NCBI GenBank assembly: GCA_964623315.1
Contig: CAZUSU010000043.1
Location: 1-15,301 of the forward strand
Source of the DNA: CAZUSU01 sp964623315
GTDB lineage: Bacteria > Patescibacteriota > Patescibacteriia > Magasanikbacterales > 2-02-FULL-50-9b
Direction: 5' to 3'
DNA: 15,301 bases
Shown here piece by piece: positions 7,620 through 15,301 of this stretch. The notes beneath the pieces were generated by a model. The model made no database searches. It was not told the DNA's origin and worked only from the letters and a program-made list of their open reading frames with translations. Position 1 is the stretch's first letter, and each line of letters opens with the position of its first letter. Both the position numbers and the translations under genes were made by a program.

Positions 7620-9329
7620 TTAAGAAGCGTAACGAATATGCTGTAAAAAACTGCTGATTGCCGAAAGCTCGTCTGCCGTTAATGCGTGATCATTCCCTTT
7701 TTCCTGTGGCACACACAGTTCGGCCACTGATTTCCCCTCTCGCAGAGATTGGTTTAACAGTTCGCGATATACGCACGCCGGCTCGCTCTGCTCAAATGCC
7801 GCGAGTGCTTCCATTTTTTCCCGCGCTCCCTGTGTCGCAACCACTTCCATTTTACTCCGAATTTTCTGAATGCGCACGCTTGACTCGTCGGACAGACGAC
7901 GAAAATCTACTATTGTCATGGTGCGCAGTTCATCAATGGGACCCAAAAGGCGCGGCGCCGATTTAATGTCCGATGATTTTTTTGTCGGTGGCACGGCCGC
8001 ATCTGGCGCTTTTTTTGCCAACGGAAAAATAGGATGGTCTGCATCTATCATTGCCTTGAGTTTGTCCGGAATTTTGGGAACGTATTTTGGCGGCTGTGAC
8101 GGCTGTGACGGCGGCGCCAATGTCGGCTCAACAGCCGGCGCAGAATGTTGTTTTTCTTGTGGGTGCGCCGCTTCCGGCGTCTGAATTTCACGGCGCGCAA
8201 TGGCACGCATGTTCGCCACGGCGTCGCGCCCAAACAACGTGACAAATTGTTCGTTTAACTGTTTTTGTTTTTCTGCGGACTGGCGCTCCGGCGATTGCGC
8301 TTCCAGCGCGGCGGCCTGCTGTTCCACGTGCGCAATTTTTTCCATCACCACCATCTCTGCGCGTTTTTGCGTTGTAGCCGTGACTGCTTTGTGCACGCGA
8401 CCGGCAATTTCAAACGCCTGATCTTCTGACAATCCCATGCCGCCGCCGGACTCCGGTGCGGCCAGCAACGCGCGCGTTTGATCTGCGTCGCGCAAACCGC
8501 CCATGTGCGCACTAACGATCATGCGATAGCGCTCCTGCAACTCCGGCGCAACCCCTTCAAGCGGCACCTTCTGCATGGTATTTTCCAAAAGTAATTGCTC
8601 TGCCGCCGAAAGCGGATGTGCGGCCAGCTCATCGGCGATCGGTTTTTTTTCTGCCACTTCGGCTGTTTCTGCCGGTGTCAAAACGGTTGGCGCCAGCGGC
8701 GGCGGTGCCGATTCATCTAAAAATTCATACACGCCAATAACATCCGTGAGCATGATCACCAATTCGCCGGCGCGATTTTGTGACAAACCAAAACCACCGT
8801 CCGTAATGGACGAGCTTAATTTTTTGCGCACCAATTCTTCATCACATTGTCCGGACGCCGCCAGATCCTGCACGTACGCTTCTATTTTTTGTTTTACCGG
8901 CTTGGGCGCGTCATCAAGTTTCACGCGCACCTTCTGCATAAAATCCGCCATGGATGTCTTTGGTTGTGCAACCGGAAATGGATTTAATATGGGTAATTCA
9001 GAACCGATCGCCGTAAGCGCGTCAGATAAACCATCAAACCACCACCGAATTGATCCGCAAAATTCCTGCAAAATATCCTTGGCCAATAATTTTTGCTGGT
9101 CTTCCGTGAGGCCAAAATGTTTTTTGATCGCCAAAATTACTTGCGCCGGCTGTAAACGCCGCTGGAGCAACTGCGACTCAATGGCGCGCAGTAGTGTCTG
9201 CTGTTTTTCATCGGCGAGCGCAAATTTTTCTATCATGGCGTTATTAAACGTCACCACGGTATTGCTGGTGGCGTATCCGTACACCACGGCGGGCAGGTCA
9301 AGAGCAGAATGGTAAATAATACGTGCCAT
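7620..9329 (-). CDS. Hypothetical soluble protein with three-fold helical repeat, in secretion operon
   Basis: No known family is recognised in these 569 residues. No signal peptide or membrane segment is visible, so a cytoplasmic location is likely. Three similar helical units appear at about residues 47-88, 149-198 and 268-314. Each includes a short glycine turn followed by GL(S/T)xxQ/R and a helix (HFGLTEDQQKLLAKDI; GGFGLSQNRAGELVIML; GGMGLSEDQAFEIAGRV). Between and after them are Pro/Ala-rich linkers (205-225, 383-420) and a charged helix (320-365). A C-terminal domain follows, with KAMIDADHPIFPL at about 425-437, GPIDELRTMTIVDFRRLS at 463-480, and a helical end. The gene sits between virB6-like and prgI with gaps of 2 and 3 bases, so it is presumably a lineage-specific component or regulator of the machine. 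Confidence 0.85.
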   Translation of the reverse strand: MARIIYHSALDLPAVVYGYATSNTVVTFNNAMIEKFALADEKQQTLLRAIESQLLQRRLQPAQVILAIKKHFGLTEDQQKLLAKDILQEFCGSIRWWFDGLSDALTAIGSELPILNPFPVAQPKTSMADFMQKVRVKLDDAPKPVKQKIEAYVQDLAASGQCDEELVRKKLSSSITDGGFGLSQNRAGELVIMLTDVIGVYEFLDESAPPPLAPTVLTPAETAEVAEKKPIADELAAHPLSAAEQLLLENTMQKVPLEGVAPELQERYRMIVSAHMGGLRDADQTRALLAAPESGGGMGLSEDQAFEIAGRVHKAVTATTQKRAEMVVMEKIAHVEQQAAALEAQSPERQSAEKQKQLNEQFVTLFGRDAVANMRAIARREIQTPEAAHPQEKQHSAPAVEPTLAPPSQPSQPPKYVPKIPDKLKAMIDADHPIFPLAKKAPDAAVPPTKKSSDIKSAPRLLGPIDELRTMTIVDFRRLSDESSVRIQKIRSKMEVVATQGAREKMEALAAFEQSEPACVYRELLNQSLREGKSVAELCVPQEKGNDHALTADELSAISSFLQHIRYAS

Positions 9330-9331
9330 AG

Positions 9332-12295
9332 TTATATCAACGTATCACCGCGCGTGGGGAATGAGCCACCGCGCAACAACTGATCAATATCTTCATCTTC
9401 AATGATGGCGGTCTGCGAAATTTGGTTGCGAATATCCGTTGACTCGGCGTTTTTCATGGCGTGCTCTTTTAGGGCGCGCATGTACTCCACGCGCTCTTCG
9501 CGGGAACGTCCCATAGCGCGCAACTGATTACGCACTTGGTTCAAAATATCCGGTCCCTGAATTCCCTTACCTACGGCACGGCCGAATTCAGAGTTTTTAA
9601 TTACTTTTGGATTAGACTTTGCCAAAAATGTTGCGACATCTTCTTGGTTACCCGTACGAACAAAATTTTCAACACTACGGGCTTGATGTCCGCCCGTTGG
9701 CATGTTCCATTGACCGTTTGGATCACGGACCATCCCGATATCACTCTCATTATAACGTTCTGGATACGGGCCCGTGTCGCGGTCCGGCCGCGCAGCCATA
9801 CGTCCCGTGATATCAGCAAAAACATTTGCCGGCGGATCAGGGTTATAATTAGCGGGGTTTGTAACGGCTGGCGGAATACGAGCGTTACCTAAAACTCTCC
9901 CTTGCGAATTAATCCGAGAAAAAGTATTCCCCGCAAGCCCCGCAAGAATAACCGCATGTCTTTCTTGAGGAATTTCACGCAACGCCTCGCCGAGAGCTTG
10001 ATGTTGACGTGGCTCATCAAACGTCTCATTCGCATTCATGATACGCGCCAGTTGTCCACCAATTGCGGCAATAACCGCTCGTTCATCATCTGGTTGCCAC
10101 TGCTGTGGCGTCTTTCCGGATTCACGAATGGCACCAACGGTTCGCTGTGCTGAACCAGCTGTTTGAAGAACCGAAGAAGGCAGTGTTTGATTCGGGATAT
10201 GATCATTTTTAAAACGCTTTTCCTGATTCTGTACTGCCTGCGTGGCAAATTCCAGATTCTCGGATCGGTGCGTGCCTATCGCCTGCGTCATCGTCTGTTT
10301 ATACTGTTCTTGTTCTCTATCAACGCGTGCCTTTTCATCATTTTCCCTTTCAATAGTCCACCCATCACCCTGCCGTATACGCGCTTCTTCAACTTGGCGA
10401 TCCCGATCATTTTTTAGGGCATCAGTCATTGCGCTCTGCATTGCTTCAAGCTCTATTTGTGGTATTTTCTCATTTTTTCCGGCGCGGTCACGTAGCTCGT
10501 TAATAATTGCGTCCGGTTCATTGAGACCTTCTACTTCCAATCTCTTTTTGGCTTCGTCAACCTGACTCTTCCTCTTAACCTTTGCTTGTTGCACCGCTAC
10601 GTTTTTATCACTAATCATTGTTGCTCGCCGCTGACGTGCTTGTTGATCTAGATTATCTGCCGCGGTAATGTTGCCGGCAGTACGTTCTGTGCTGGCGCGC
10701 TCTTCCATCCCCTCCACTTCGCGTTGCGCTTTCATGTATGCGTTTGAAGCGCGCCGCTCAATGTAAGCCGCATCCTGATCTGCCGCTTGAATTTCTTCAT
10801 TTTTCTTTGCATCTTTGCCAATGCCCAGCGTGGTACCTACATTTTTCATCGTCTTACCGCTATAACGTATGCGTGCTCCGGCACGCCCGCCGATTGTTGC
10901 GTCCTGCGCCTTTTGAATCGCTCTCCCCGACCACGCGGTAAATTGAGAAACACGCCCACCTTCGCCCGCACGTTCGCCGATTTTTTCCAATCCTTGACCA
11001 AACTTTTGAAGTCCGCCCGAAGCGAGCGAAAGAGCGACGGTCTTTTCTCCTTTCATCGCTTTCCATGCCTGTCCGCCAACACCATATTCACCGGTCGTCA
11101 TCTGTTTGCCGGCAAATTTAGCTCCGGCGCGCGCCCAACCGGACACGGTGCCGGCCGTTGCTTTAGACAGGGTGGAAGCCAACCCGCCGGCCATGCTGAC
11201 GCTCCACTTCGCACCCATGATAAACAAAACAATCGGCACAAAATACAGCGCAAGATTAGACCATTTGGAAATTTCGTTCGCAGAAACGGCCGCCGCTGTT
11301 TCGCCAAATAATGACTCACCTTGAACTGACTGCATCGTTAAATCCAGCGCCTTATCGCTCACGGCAACACTGGCCAGCGTCACCCAAATAATAAACGCCA
11401 CTATGGGGCCGGCAATGAGTTGTTGGCTCATGGCGTCCCACCATTTGATGGCGTATTTGTTAGTGAATGGTAACACTTTGGCAACAAACGCGAGCGGCGA
11501 CACTATAATCAAAAACCACAACGTCAAAATACGCGCCACCAGCACGGACAGCATGGACAGCAGAGCAATAATCCCCACGATGCTAATGATAAAAATAAAA
11601 ATATTTCCGGAGATGCTGGAAAATAAATCGCTTGATAATTTTGAAACCATCCCCACATTTTCTGGAGTAATTGCTCCAGAACTCATTTCTGTGGGCGCGG
11701 TAATAGCCAACTTCAACCACGAATCCACCTTAAACATTTTAATAAAATTACCGGCCGCCGTTTCTGAATACCCACTCACAAAGGTCATCATCACCACCTG
11801 CGACGCATCAATGAGCAACCCGCAGATCATTTTACTAAAATTCACGAGCAGTGCGGCGATCACAAAATTTTTTAACAGTGCGGTTGCCTGATAACTGTGA
11901 ACATTTAAAATGGTAGCAAACGCGATAATAAGTAGCGCCACCACCAAAAACATATTTGCTAAGTCGCGGGTAACGGCCCATCCAATGGTCACAATCGGCG
12001 CACCCAAAAATTGGTTATATTGTGACACGCCGATGAGCATGTTGATGAGCCACAAAAAAATACCCACCGTCATTTTCATGAACAGGGATGAGATGGCATA
12101 GATAATTAGAATCCATCCGACCGTGGTGCCAAGCGCGGCACCCAAACCGGAAAATAAACTGGTTATACCGCCCGTAGCAACCTGACCAAGTTTTCCCAAC
12201 GGTCCCGCTTGAATTTCTACCGGCAACAATAATAAACACAGTGGCGCTGTGGCTAATAAAGCAAATTTTAGGATCAAAAAAACTTTTTCACGCAT
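9332..12295 (-). CDS. VirB6/TrbL-like polytopic membrane protein with large soluble C-terminus
   Basis: VirB6/TrbL proteins form the inner-membrane channel of type IV secretion systems. With ATG at 12295 the protein has 987 residues. It starts with a signal-peptide-like segment (MREKVFLILKFALLATAP, cleavage plausible after IQA at 30), followed by about eight membrane segments near residues 59-75, 75-90, 111-132, 140-162, 230-257, 257-275, 293-312 and 348-368. The segment LIIVSPLAFVAKVLPF, followed by KWWDAMSQQLIAGP, is typical of such channel proteins. From about 370 onward the protein is soluble, Arg/Glu/Gln-rich and helical up to about 700, then Pro/Asn-rich (800-870), with another helical end. 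A GTG at 12334 would add 13 residues, but it lies on the likely -10 element, so I reject it. This is the first gene of the seven-gene minus-strand operon. Confidence 0.88.
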   Translation of the reverse strand: MREKVFLILKFALLATAPLCLLLLPVEIQAGPLGKLGQVATGGITSLFSGLGAALGTTVGWILIIYAISSLFMKMTVGIFLWLINMLIGVSQYNQFLGAPIVTIGWAVTRDLANMFLVVALLIIAFATILNVHSYQATALLKNFVIAALLVNFSKMICGLLIDASQVVMMTFVSGYSETAAGNFIKMFKVDSWLKLAITAPTEMSSGAITPENVGMVSKLSSDLFSSISGNIFIFIISIVGIIALLSMLSVLVARILTLWFLIIVSPLAFVAKVLPFTNKYAIKWWDAMSQQLIAGPIVAFIIWVTLASVAVSDKALDLTMQSVQGESLFGETAAAVSANEISKWSNLALYFVPIVLFIMGAKWSVSMAGGLASTLSKATAGTVSGWARAGAKFAGKQMTTGEYGVGGQAWKAMKGEKTVALSLASGGLQKFGQGLEKIGERAGEGGRVSQFTAWSGRAIQKAQDATIGGRAGARIRYSGKTMKNVGTTLGIGKDAKKNEEIQAADQDAAYIERRASNAYMKAQREVEGMEERASTERTAGNITAADNLDQQARQRRATMISDKNVAVQQAKVKRKSQVDEAKKRLEVEGLNEPDAIINELRDRAGKNEKIPQIELEAMQSAMTDALKNDRDRQVEEARIRQGDGWTIERENDEKARVDREQEQYKQTMTQAIGTHRSENLEFATQAVQNQEKRFKNDHIPNQTLPSSVLQTAGSAQRTVGAIRESGKTPQQWQPDDERAVIAAIGGQLARIMNANETFDEPRQHQALGEALREIPQERHAVILAGLAGNTFSRINSQGRVLGNARIPPAVTNPANYNPDPPANVFADITGRMAARPDRDTGPYPERYNESDIGMVRDPNGQWNMPTGGHQARSVENFVRTGNQEDVATFLAKSNPKVIKNSEFGRAVGKGIQGPDILNQVRNQLRAMGRSREERVEYMRALKEHAMKNAESTDIRNQISQTAIIEDEDIDQLLRGGSFPTRGDTLI

Positions 12296-12319
12296 GAGAT
12301 TGACTACAAACAGTGTGCG

Positions 12320-12349
12320 TTGACAGTATAGCACAAAACATGGGACACT
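12320..12349 (+). promoter_or_regulatory. Likely promoter for the kinase gene
   Basis: A perfect TTGACA at 12320-12325 is followed, after 18 bases, by GACACT at 12344-12349, which matches TATAAT at only three of six positions. The predicted start near 12356 would give a leader of about 17 bases before the ATG at 12373. The -35 box abuts the -10 box of the divergent secretion operon promoter and shares one base with it. Confidence 0.4.
12325..12333 (-). promoter_or_regulatory. Extended -10 promoter for the secretion operon
   Basis: On the minus strand the sequence TGC-TATACT (12333 to 12325) matches an extended -10 element with five of six bases of TATAAT. A good -35 box at the normal distance is not seen, as is usual for extended -10 promoters. 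Transcription would begin near 12318, giving a leader of about 23 bases before the ATG at 12295. Confidence 0.5.
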
Positions 12350-12372
12350 GGCATTAGTTAACCCTTATTTTT

Positions 12373-13383
12373 ATGACCCCCGAGGAGGCACTTATCCACT
12401 TTGGCATCGCCGAATGGCGCGCCATAAAACAGATCACCATAGGTCTCCTGCATGCGACGTACAAAATTGACGGCGCAAACGGTGCAGAGTTTGTGTTGCA
12501 ACGCGTCCATCCGGTAGTTGCGTCGCCGTCTGCAACGGCAGATTATGCCATTTTAACGGAACATTTGCGTGCCAAAGGGATGCCGGCGCAACGGGTAATT
12601 TCCACCACATCCGGCGCATTAACTTTGCCAGACGAAGACGACGCGCACCGTTGCTGGCGGCTCATGACCTATGTGCCCGGCCGCGTGACAGAAACGGTTG
12701 GGTCCGTACGCCAAGCGCGCGCGTGTGGCGCGGCGGTGGGTCGGTGGCATCGTGCCATGGCGGACTTTAAGAAAAAGTTGCAATTCAAGTGGAATTCACA
12801 TCCGTACGACACTAAAAAATTTTACGCGCGGTTTGTAAAAGTGACCAAAAAATTTGCCCATGACCCGCTCATGGCGCCCGTCCGTGACGATATAGCGCTC
12901 ATGCTCAAACACCACCCGCGCTCCCTACCACCCTCCGGCCTTGCCAAACACACCGTTCACGGCGACCTCAAAATTACCAACTTTATTTTTGACGAAAAAA
13001 TGCGCGACGTGCGCGCGATTATTGATTTGGACACTTGCGCACCGTACCCATTAATTCTGGATCTAAGCGACGCGATGCGTTCGTGGTGTGGGCGCGCAGA
13101 AGATGACCCGCGCAATCGGTTTAACATTTCCGTATATCACGCCGCCCTGTCCGGATATGTGGCGGCGGCGCCGAGCTTGTTGACGACGCGTGAAATACGT
13201 CTTCTGCCGCGCACCGTAACGCATATTATTCTGAACCAAGCACTGCGCTTTATGATGGACTATTTTGAAGACAACTATTTTGGCTATGATTCCCGCCGCT
13301 ACGAAACGCGCCGCGCCGCAAACTTGGCGCGCGCCCGCGGACAAATGGCGCTGTGGAAGGATGCGGTGAAAAAATTGGGGTAA
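12373..13383 (+). CDS. Phosphotransferase-fold small-molecule kinase (APH / N-acetylhexosamine kinase-like)
   Basis: This 336-residue protein has the aminoglycoside-phosphotransferase/choline-kinase fold. The catalytic loop VHGDLKITNFIF is at 195-206 (Asp198 as base, Asn203 as metal ligand), and IIDLDT at 216-221 supplies the metal-binding Asp. The N-lobe has GLLHATYKI and FVLQRVHP (about 24-47), with the lysine usual in this strand replaced. The sequence after the catalytic loop (DLDTCAPYPLILDLSDAMRSWCG) resembles N-acetylhexosamine 1-kinase and related sugar kinases more than resistance enzymes. I infer phosphorylation of a sugar or amino-sugar, with the substrate not determinable. Length is normal and all key C-lobe residues are present. 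Start ATG at 12373; no ribosome site precedes it, only a T-rich stretch, and a GAGGAGG run falls inside at codons 4-6. The NUDIX gene follows after 35 bases. Confidence 0.88.
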   Translation: MTPEEALIHFGIAEWRAIKQITIGLLHATYKIDGANGAEFVLQRVHPVVASPSATADYAILTEHLRAKGMPAQRVISTTSGALTLPDEDDAHRCWRLMTYVPGRVTETVGSVRQARACGAAVGRWHRAMADFKKKLQFKWNSHPYDTKKFYARFVKVTKKFAHDPLMAPVRDDIALMLKHHPRSLPPSGLAKHTVHGDLKITNFIFDEKMRDVRAIIDLDTCAPYPLILDLSDAMRSWCGRAEDDPRNRFNISVYHAALSGYVAAAPSLLTTREIRLLPRTVTHIILNQALRFMMDYFEDNYFGYDSRRYETRRAANLARARGQMALWKDAVKKLG

Positions 13384-13406
13384 GGGGGGGGTGCGACTGC
13401 AAACGT

Positions 13407-13412
13407 TATAGT
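13407..13412 (+). promoter_or_regulatory. Possible -10 element giving a leaderless NUDIX transcript
   Basis: TATAGT at 13407-13412 lies seven bases upstream of the ATG at 13419, so a transcript starting at the usual distance would begin at or within a base of the start codon. No -35 match is present at the normal spacing, where a run of eight G residues lies (13384-13391). The call is weak. Confidence 0.25.
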
Positions 13413-13418
13413 TATCTG

Positions 13419-13952
13419 ATGAACCACAAAATGCCGCGACAACGAAGAACGGTTTATCAAACTCCTTTTATGAAGGTATTTGAGGATACCATCAAATTGG
13501 ATGCAGTAAAACCAGCTACCACCTATTCGTTAATTAAACTTCCTGATATTGTGATGGTAGTGGCGTTGACACGGGATAAACATATCATCCTCATAAAAGA
13601 GTACAAGTACGCCGCACAAAAATATCTTACGACGCTTCCGGCTGGAGGCATAAAACGCGGCGAAGGAATCATTGCCGCGGCACGGCGAGAGTTGCATGAG
13701 GAAACCGGCTATGGAGGTGGAGTGGCGCGACTCTGTCATCGTCTGTATGAATATCCGTCAAAGTGCCTCCATACTATAACCATCATAAAAATTGCGGGCG
13801 TCTCTAAAATAGCCCTTCCCCATTATGATACTGATGAAAATATCTCGGGAATAATGCTCGTTACAAAAAAACGCATCCAAGCAATGGTCAAACAAAAAAA
13901 GATAGTTTGTTCATCAGTAATCGCGGCGCTCGTATCTGCTAAAATAATTTAG
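13419..13952 (+). CDS. NUDIX hydrolase, ADP-ribose pyrophosphatase-like
   Basis: NUDIX enzymes hydrolyse nucleoside diphosphates linked to another moiety. The 177-residue product has a perfect NUDIX box at residues 76-98 (GGIKRGE, then seven residues to REL, then HEETGY) with all metal-binding glutamates. The preceding EYKYAAQKYLTTLPAGG resembles the ADP-ribose/ADP-sugar pyrophosphatase subgroup, in which a similar QYR and LPAGG segment is typical. An N-terminal strand segment (9-40) also suits that group. I infer an ADP-sugar or ADP-ribose substrate with moderate confidence. The frame is open back to 13353 inside the kinase gene, but the ATG at 13419 begins the conserved part, and that longer start would add an unlikely Cys/Gly-rich tail. 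An ATG at 13431 is also possible. The last bases before the M16 gene hold only a weak inverted repeat. Confidence 0.9.
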   Translation: MNHKMPRQRRTVYQTPFMKVFEDTIKLDAVKPATTYSLIKLPDIVMVVALTRDKHIILIKEYKYAAQKYLTTLPAGGIKRGEGIIAAARRELHEETGYGGGVARLCHRLYEYPSKCLHTITIIKIAGVSKIALPHYDTDENISGIMLVTKKRIQAMVKQKKIVCSSVIAALVSAKII

Positions 13953-13998
13953 GGGCTGTCTCTCGTATCAGCCGTTCATTTATTGGCGCGCATGGTGT

Positions 13999-15216
13999 CT
14001 AACCGATGAGGACGATGCTCCTATTTGCTTCTTTAAAAAATTCTGCGGCAATTGTCCGTATTTCATGGCGACTTATATCATTAATGAGGGAAATGTAAAG
14101 TTCCATGGTTAGTCCTGTATGTAATATGATTTCCGGCGCGTACCATGCCGTAAGCGCATACGAATTTTGCATGTTTGAAACAACCCCGAAGGTAATGATT
14201 TTTTTTATTTTTTCAAGCTCACTGGCGCTGATGAGTTCCTTCGCCACACCGGAACACTGATCGTTTATTTTTTGTAAGACAACGGATGCATGTTCCGGTT
14301 TACATGATGTTGAGATGGTTAATTTACCCCTATCAGAAAATGTCTCCATTGTTCCATCTACCCAATACACGAGACCCTTTTTTATTCGCAATTCAATATT
14401 ACATCGCGACGACCACAAATTAGTCAGAACATCTCTAAGTATTGCCGTCGCGGCGCGTTTTCGTAATTCTGGCGCAGACGCCGTTTGAAACGAAATCGCA
14501 AGAGAAGATTGAGCGCCGAATATTTTTTTTCTGTGAAAAGGAATTGGCTTGATACGTTGTTGCTGAATCGAATAGTTGCTCAATGCGGCTGGCACAGGAT
14601 GCTTTTTGCCCTCGGTGAGAGCGATTCTCTCACCAGCACAATAAAAAATAAATGGTTCCCTAAAATAGGTATGGTAAAAAGCGACGCACTCGCGAAGCGT
14701 CATTGACGCCACTGTTGCACGTGTCCCAAAAATGGTATTCGCGAGTGAAGAACGGTTAAATAAAGCTTTTTGTGATAATTGCCATAATTGATCACGATGA
14801 GATTCTGACCTCTCATTCATTTCATGTCGCACCACCTTTTTTTCTATGCGAAGCACTCGTTCTGAAAAATGTGGTTTTAATACTGTTTTTTCTAGTAACT
14901 TGGCTGATTTTTTAAGAACCGTGGGCAGTTGATTATGATAAAAATGGCACAACTCAAATCCGGTGAACGCATTTGATTCAATACCTAACGCTTCACGCAA
15001 AAAAAAATTCTTTGCGCCGCTACCCAACGGATTATTTTGAAATAACAAATGCTCAACAAGATGTGGTAATCCTTGTTTGTTTGCTGGTGCGTATCGAGAC
15101 CCCGCACGATACCAATATGAGACCGTTGAGGTTGATAAACCGCCCGACCTAATATAAAAAATATTGCCCTTTTGCGAAACTTCAGGCCATGAAATTTTTA
15201 AATTGGGTTTATACAT
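13999..15216 (-). CDS. M16 family zinc metallopeptidase
   Basis: M16 peptidases (pitrilysin, processing peptidase and bacterial PqqL/YmxG-like types) cut peptides inside a clam-shell chamber. Seen here: the inverted zinc motif HLVEH at residues 52-56 (His52, Glu55 and His56), and the third ligand Glu132 in VVRHEMNER, 75 residues on, which fits the family rule. The C-terminal half has the substrate-binding pair in RIKKGLVY (Arg277, Tyr284). At 405 residues it is about the normal size for a two-domain bacterial M16 subunit and looks catalytically complete. No signal peptide is evident, so it is probably cytoplasmic. It starts at ATG 15216 after a T-run with no ribosome site, and is convergent with the NUDIX gene (46 bases apart). 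By eye the gene is more A+T-rich than the kinase gene. An upstream partner, if any, lies outside the window. Confidence 0.92.
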   Translation of the reverse strand: MYKPNLKISWPEVSQKGNIFYIRSGGLSTSTVSYWYRAGSRYAPANKQGLPHLVEHLLFQNNPLGSGAKNFFLREALGIESNAFTGFELCHFYHNQLPTVLKKSAKLLEKTVLKPHFSERVLRIEKKVVRHEMNERSESHRDQLWQLSQKALFNRSSLANTIFGTRATVASMTLRECVAFYHTYFREPFIFYCAGERIALTEGKKHPVPAALSNYSIQQQRIKPIPFHRKKIFGAQSSLAISFQTASAPELRKRAATAILRDVLTNLWSSRCNIELRIKKGLVYWVDGTMETFSDRGKLTISTSCKPEHASVVLQKINDQCSGVAKELISASELEKIKKIITFGVVSNMQNSYALTAWYAPEIILHTGLTMELYISLINDISRHEIRTIAAEFFKEANRSIVLIG

Positions 15217-15301
15217 AAAAAATTACCACATTAGCAAGGAAATAAGTGGATTGTGGAAGCAACTCAATAAAATGCATCAAAATTTTTCATTAATATTCGC
15301 T

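Noticed and set aside
8575..9315. 246-codon plus-strand open frame opposite the 569-residue gene
   Set aside because: It is an antisense shadow: Ser/Cys-rich, no recognisable domain, and the minus-strand gene fits the operon with 2-3 base junctions.
12296..12334. GTG start at 12334 for the VirB6-like gene (1000 residues)
   Set aside because: The codon overlaps the likely extended -10 element, and the ATG at 12295 gives a normal signal-peptide start.
12373..13383. Aminoglycoside resistance gene
   Set aside because: It has the phosphotransferase fold, but the motif context is closer to sugar kinases, and nothing mobile or resistance-related surrounds it.
13353..13418. Longer NUDIX start at 13353, inside the kinase gene
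   Set aside because: The added residues are Cys/Gly-rich, run through a G8 run, and are not expected in the family.
13954..13973. Hairpin GGCTG/CAGCC after the NUDIX gene as a terminator
   Set aside because: The stem is five pairs with a ten-base loop and no T-run, so it is too weak to call.

Overview
The window has the look of a Candidate Phyla Radiation (Patescibacteria) genome, most likely a Parcubacteria-type organism. This is an inference from gene content: a PrgI-family protein, a VirB4 ATPase split into two genes, a very large VirB6/TrbL-like membrane protein and a secreted cysteine/tryptophan repeat protein. Coding is dense, with 1-3 base gaps inside the main operon. No rRNA, tRNA, insertion sequence, CRISPR array or phage gene was recognised, and no gene-free stretch exceeds 300 bases.

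Layout. (1) Bases 1-3042, plus strand: an exported protein of about 1013 residues, with about eleven Cys/Trp repeats followed by a long helical region. It ends at a strong intrinsic terminator that lies inside the next, convergent gene. (2) Bases 3050-12295, minus strand: one apparent operon, read from right to left. The order is VirB6-like polytopic protein, a 569-residue unknown protein with a three-fold internal repeat, PrgI (VirB3-like), VirB4 N-terminal protein, VirB4 ATPase protein, a single-pass membrane protein that may be VirB8-like, and ComF. (3) Bases 12296-12372: a short divergent promoter region. (4) Bases 12373-13952, plus strand: a sugar-kinase/aminoglycoside-phosphotransferase-fold kinase and a NUDIX hydrolase. 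(5) Bases 13999-15216, minus strand: an M16 zinc peptidase convergent with the NUDIX gene. Bases 15217-15301 hold no gene that I can see.

How the genes fit together. The minus-strand operon encodes the core of a type IV secretion-like machine: ATPase, VirB3-like subunit, inner-membrane channel and a possible VirB8-like subunit. No pilin, VirD4 coupling protein, relaxase or outer-membrane ring gene is seen here. ComF at the operon end hints at DNA uptake rather than, or as well as, conjugation. The adjacent Cys-rich exported protein could be a surface partner or substrate, but only proximity suggests this.

Translation signals are unusual: no start codon has a convincing Shine-Dalgarno sequence at normal spacing, and the operon genes are joined by very short stop-to-start junctions.
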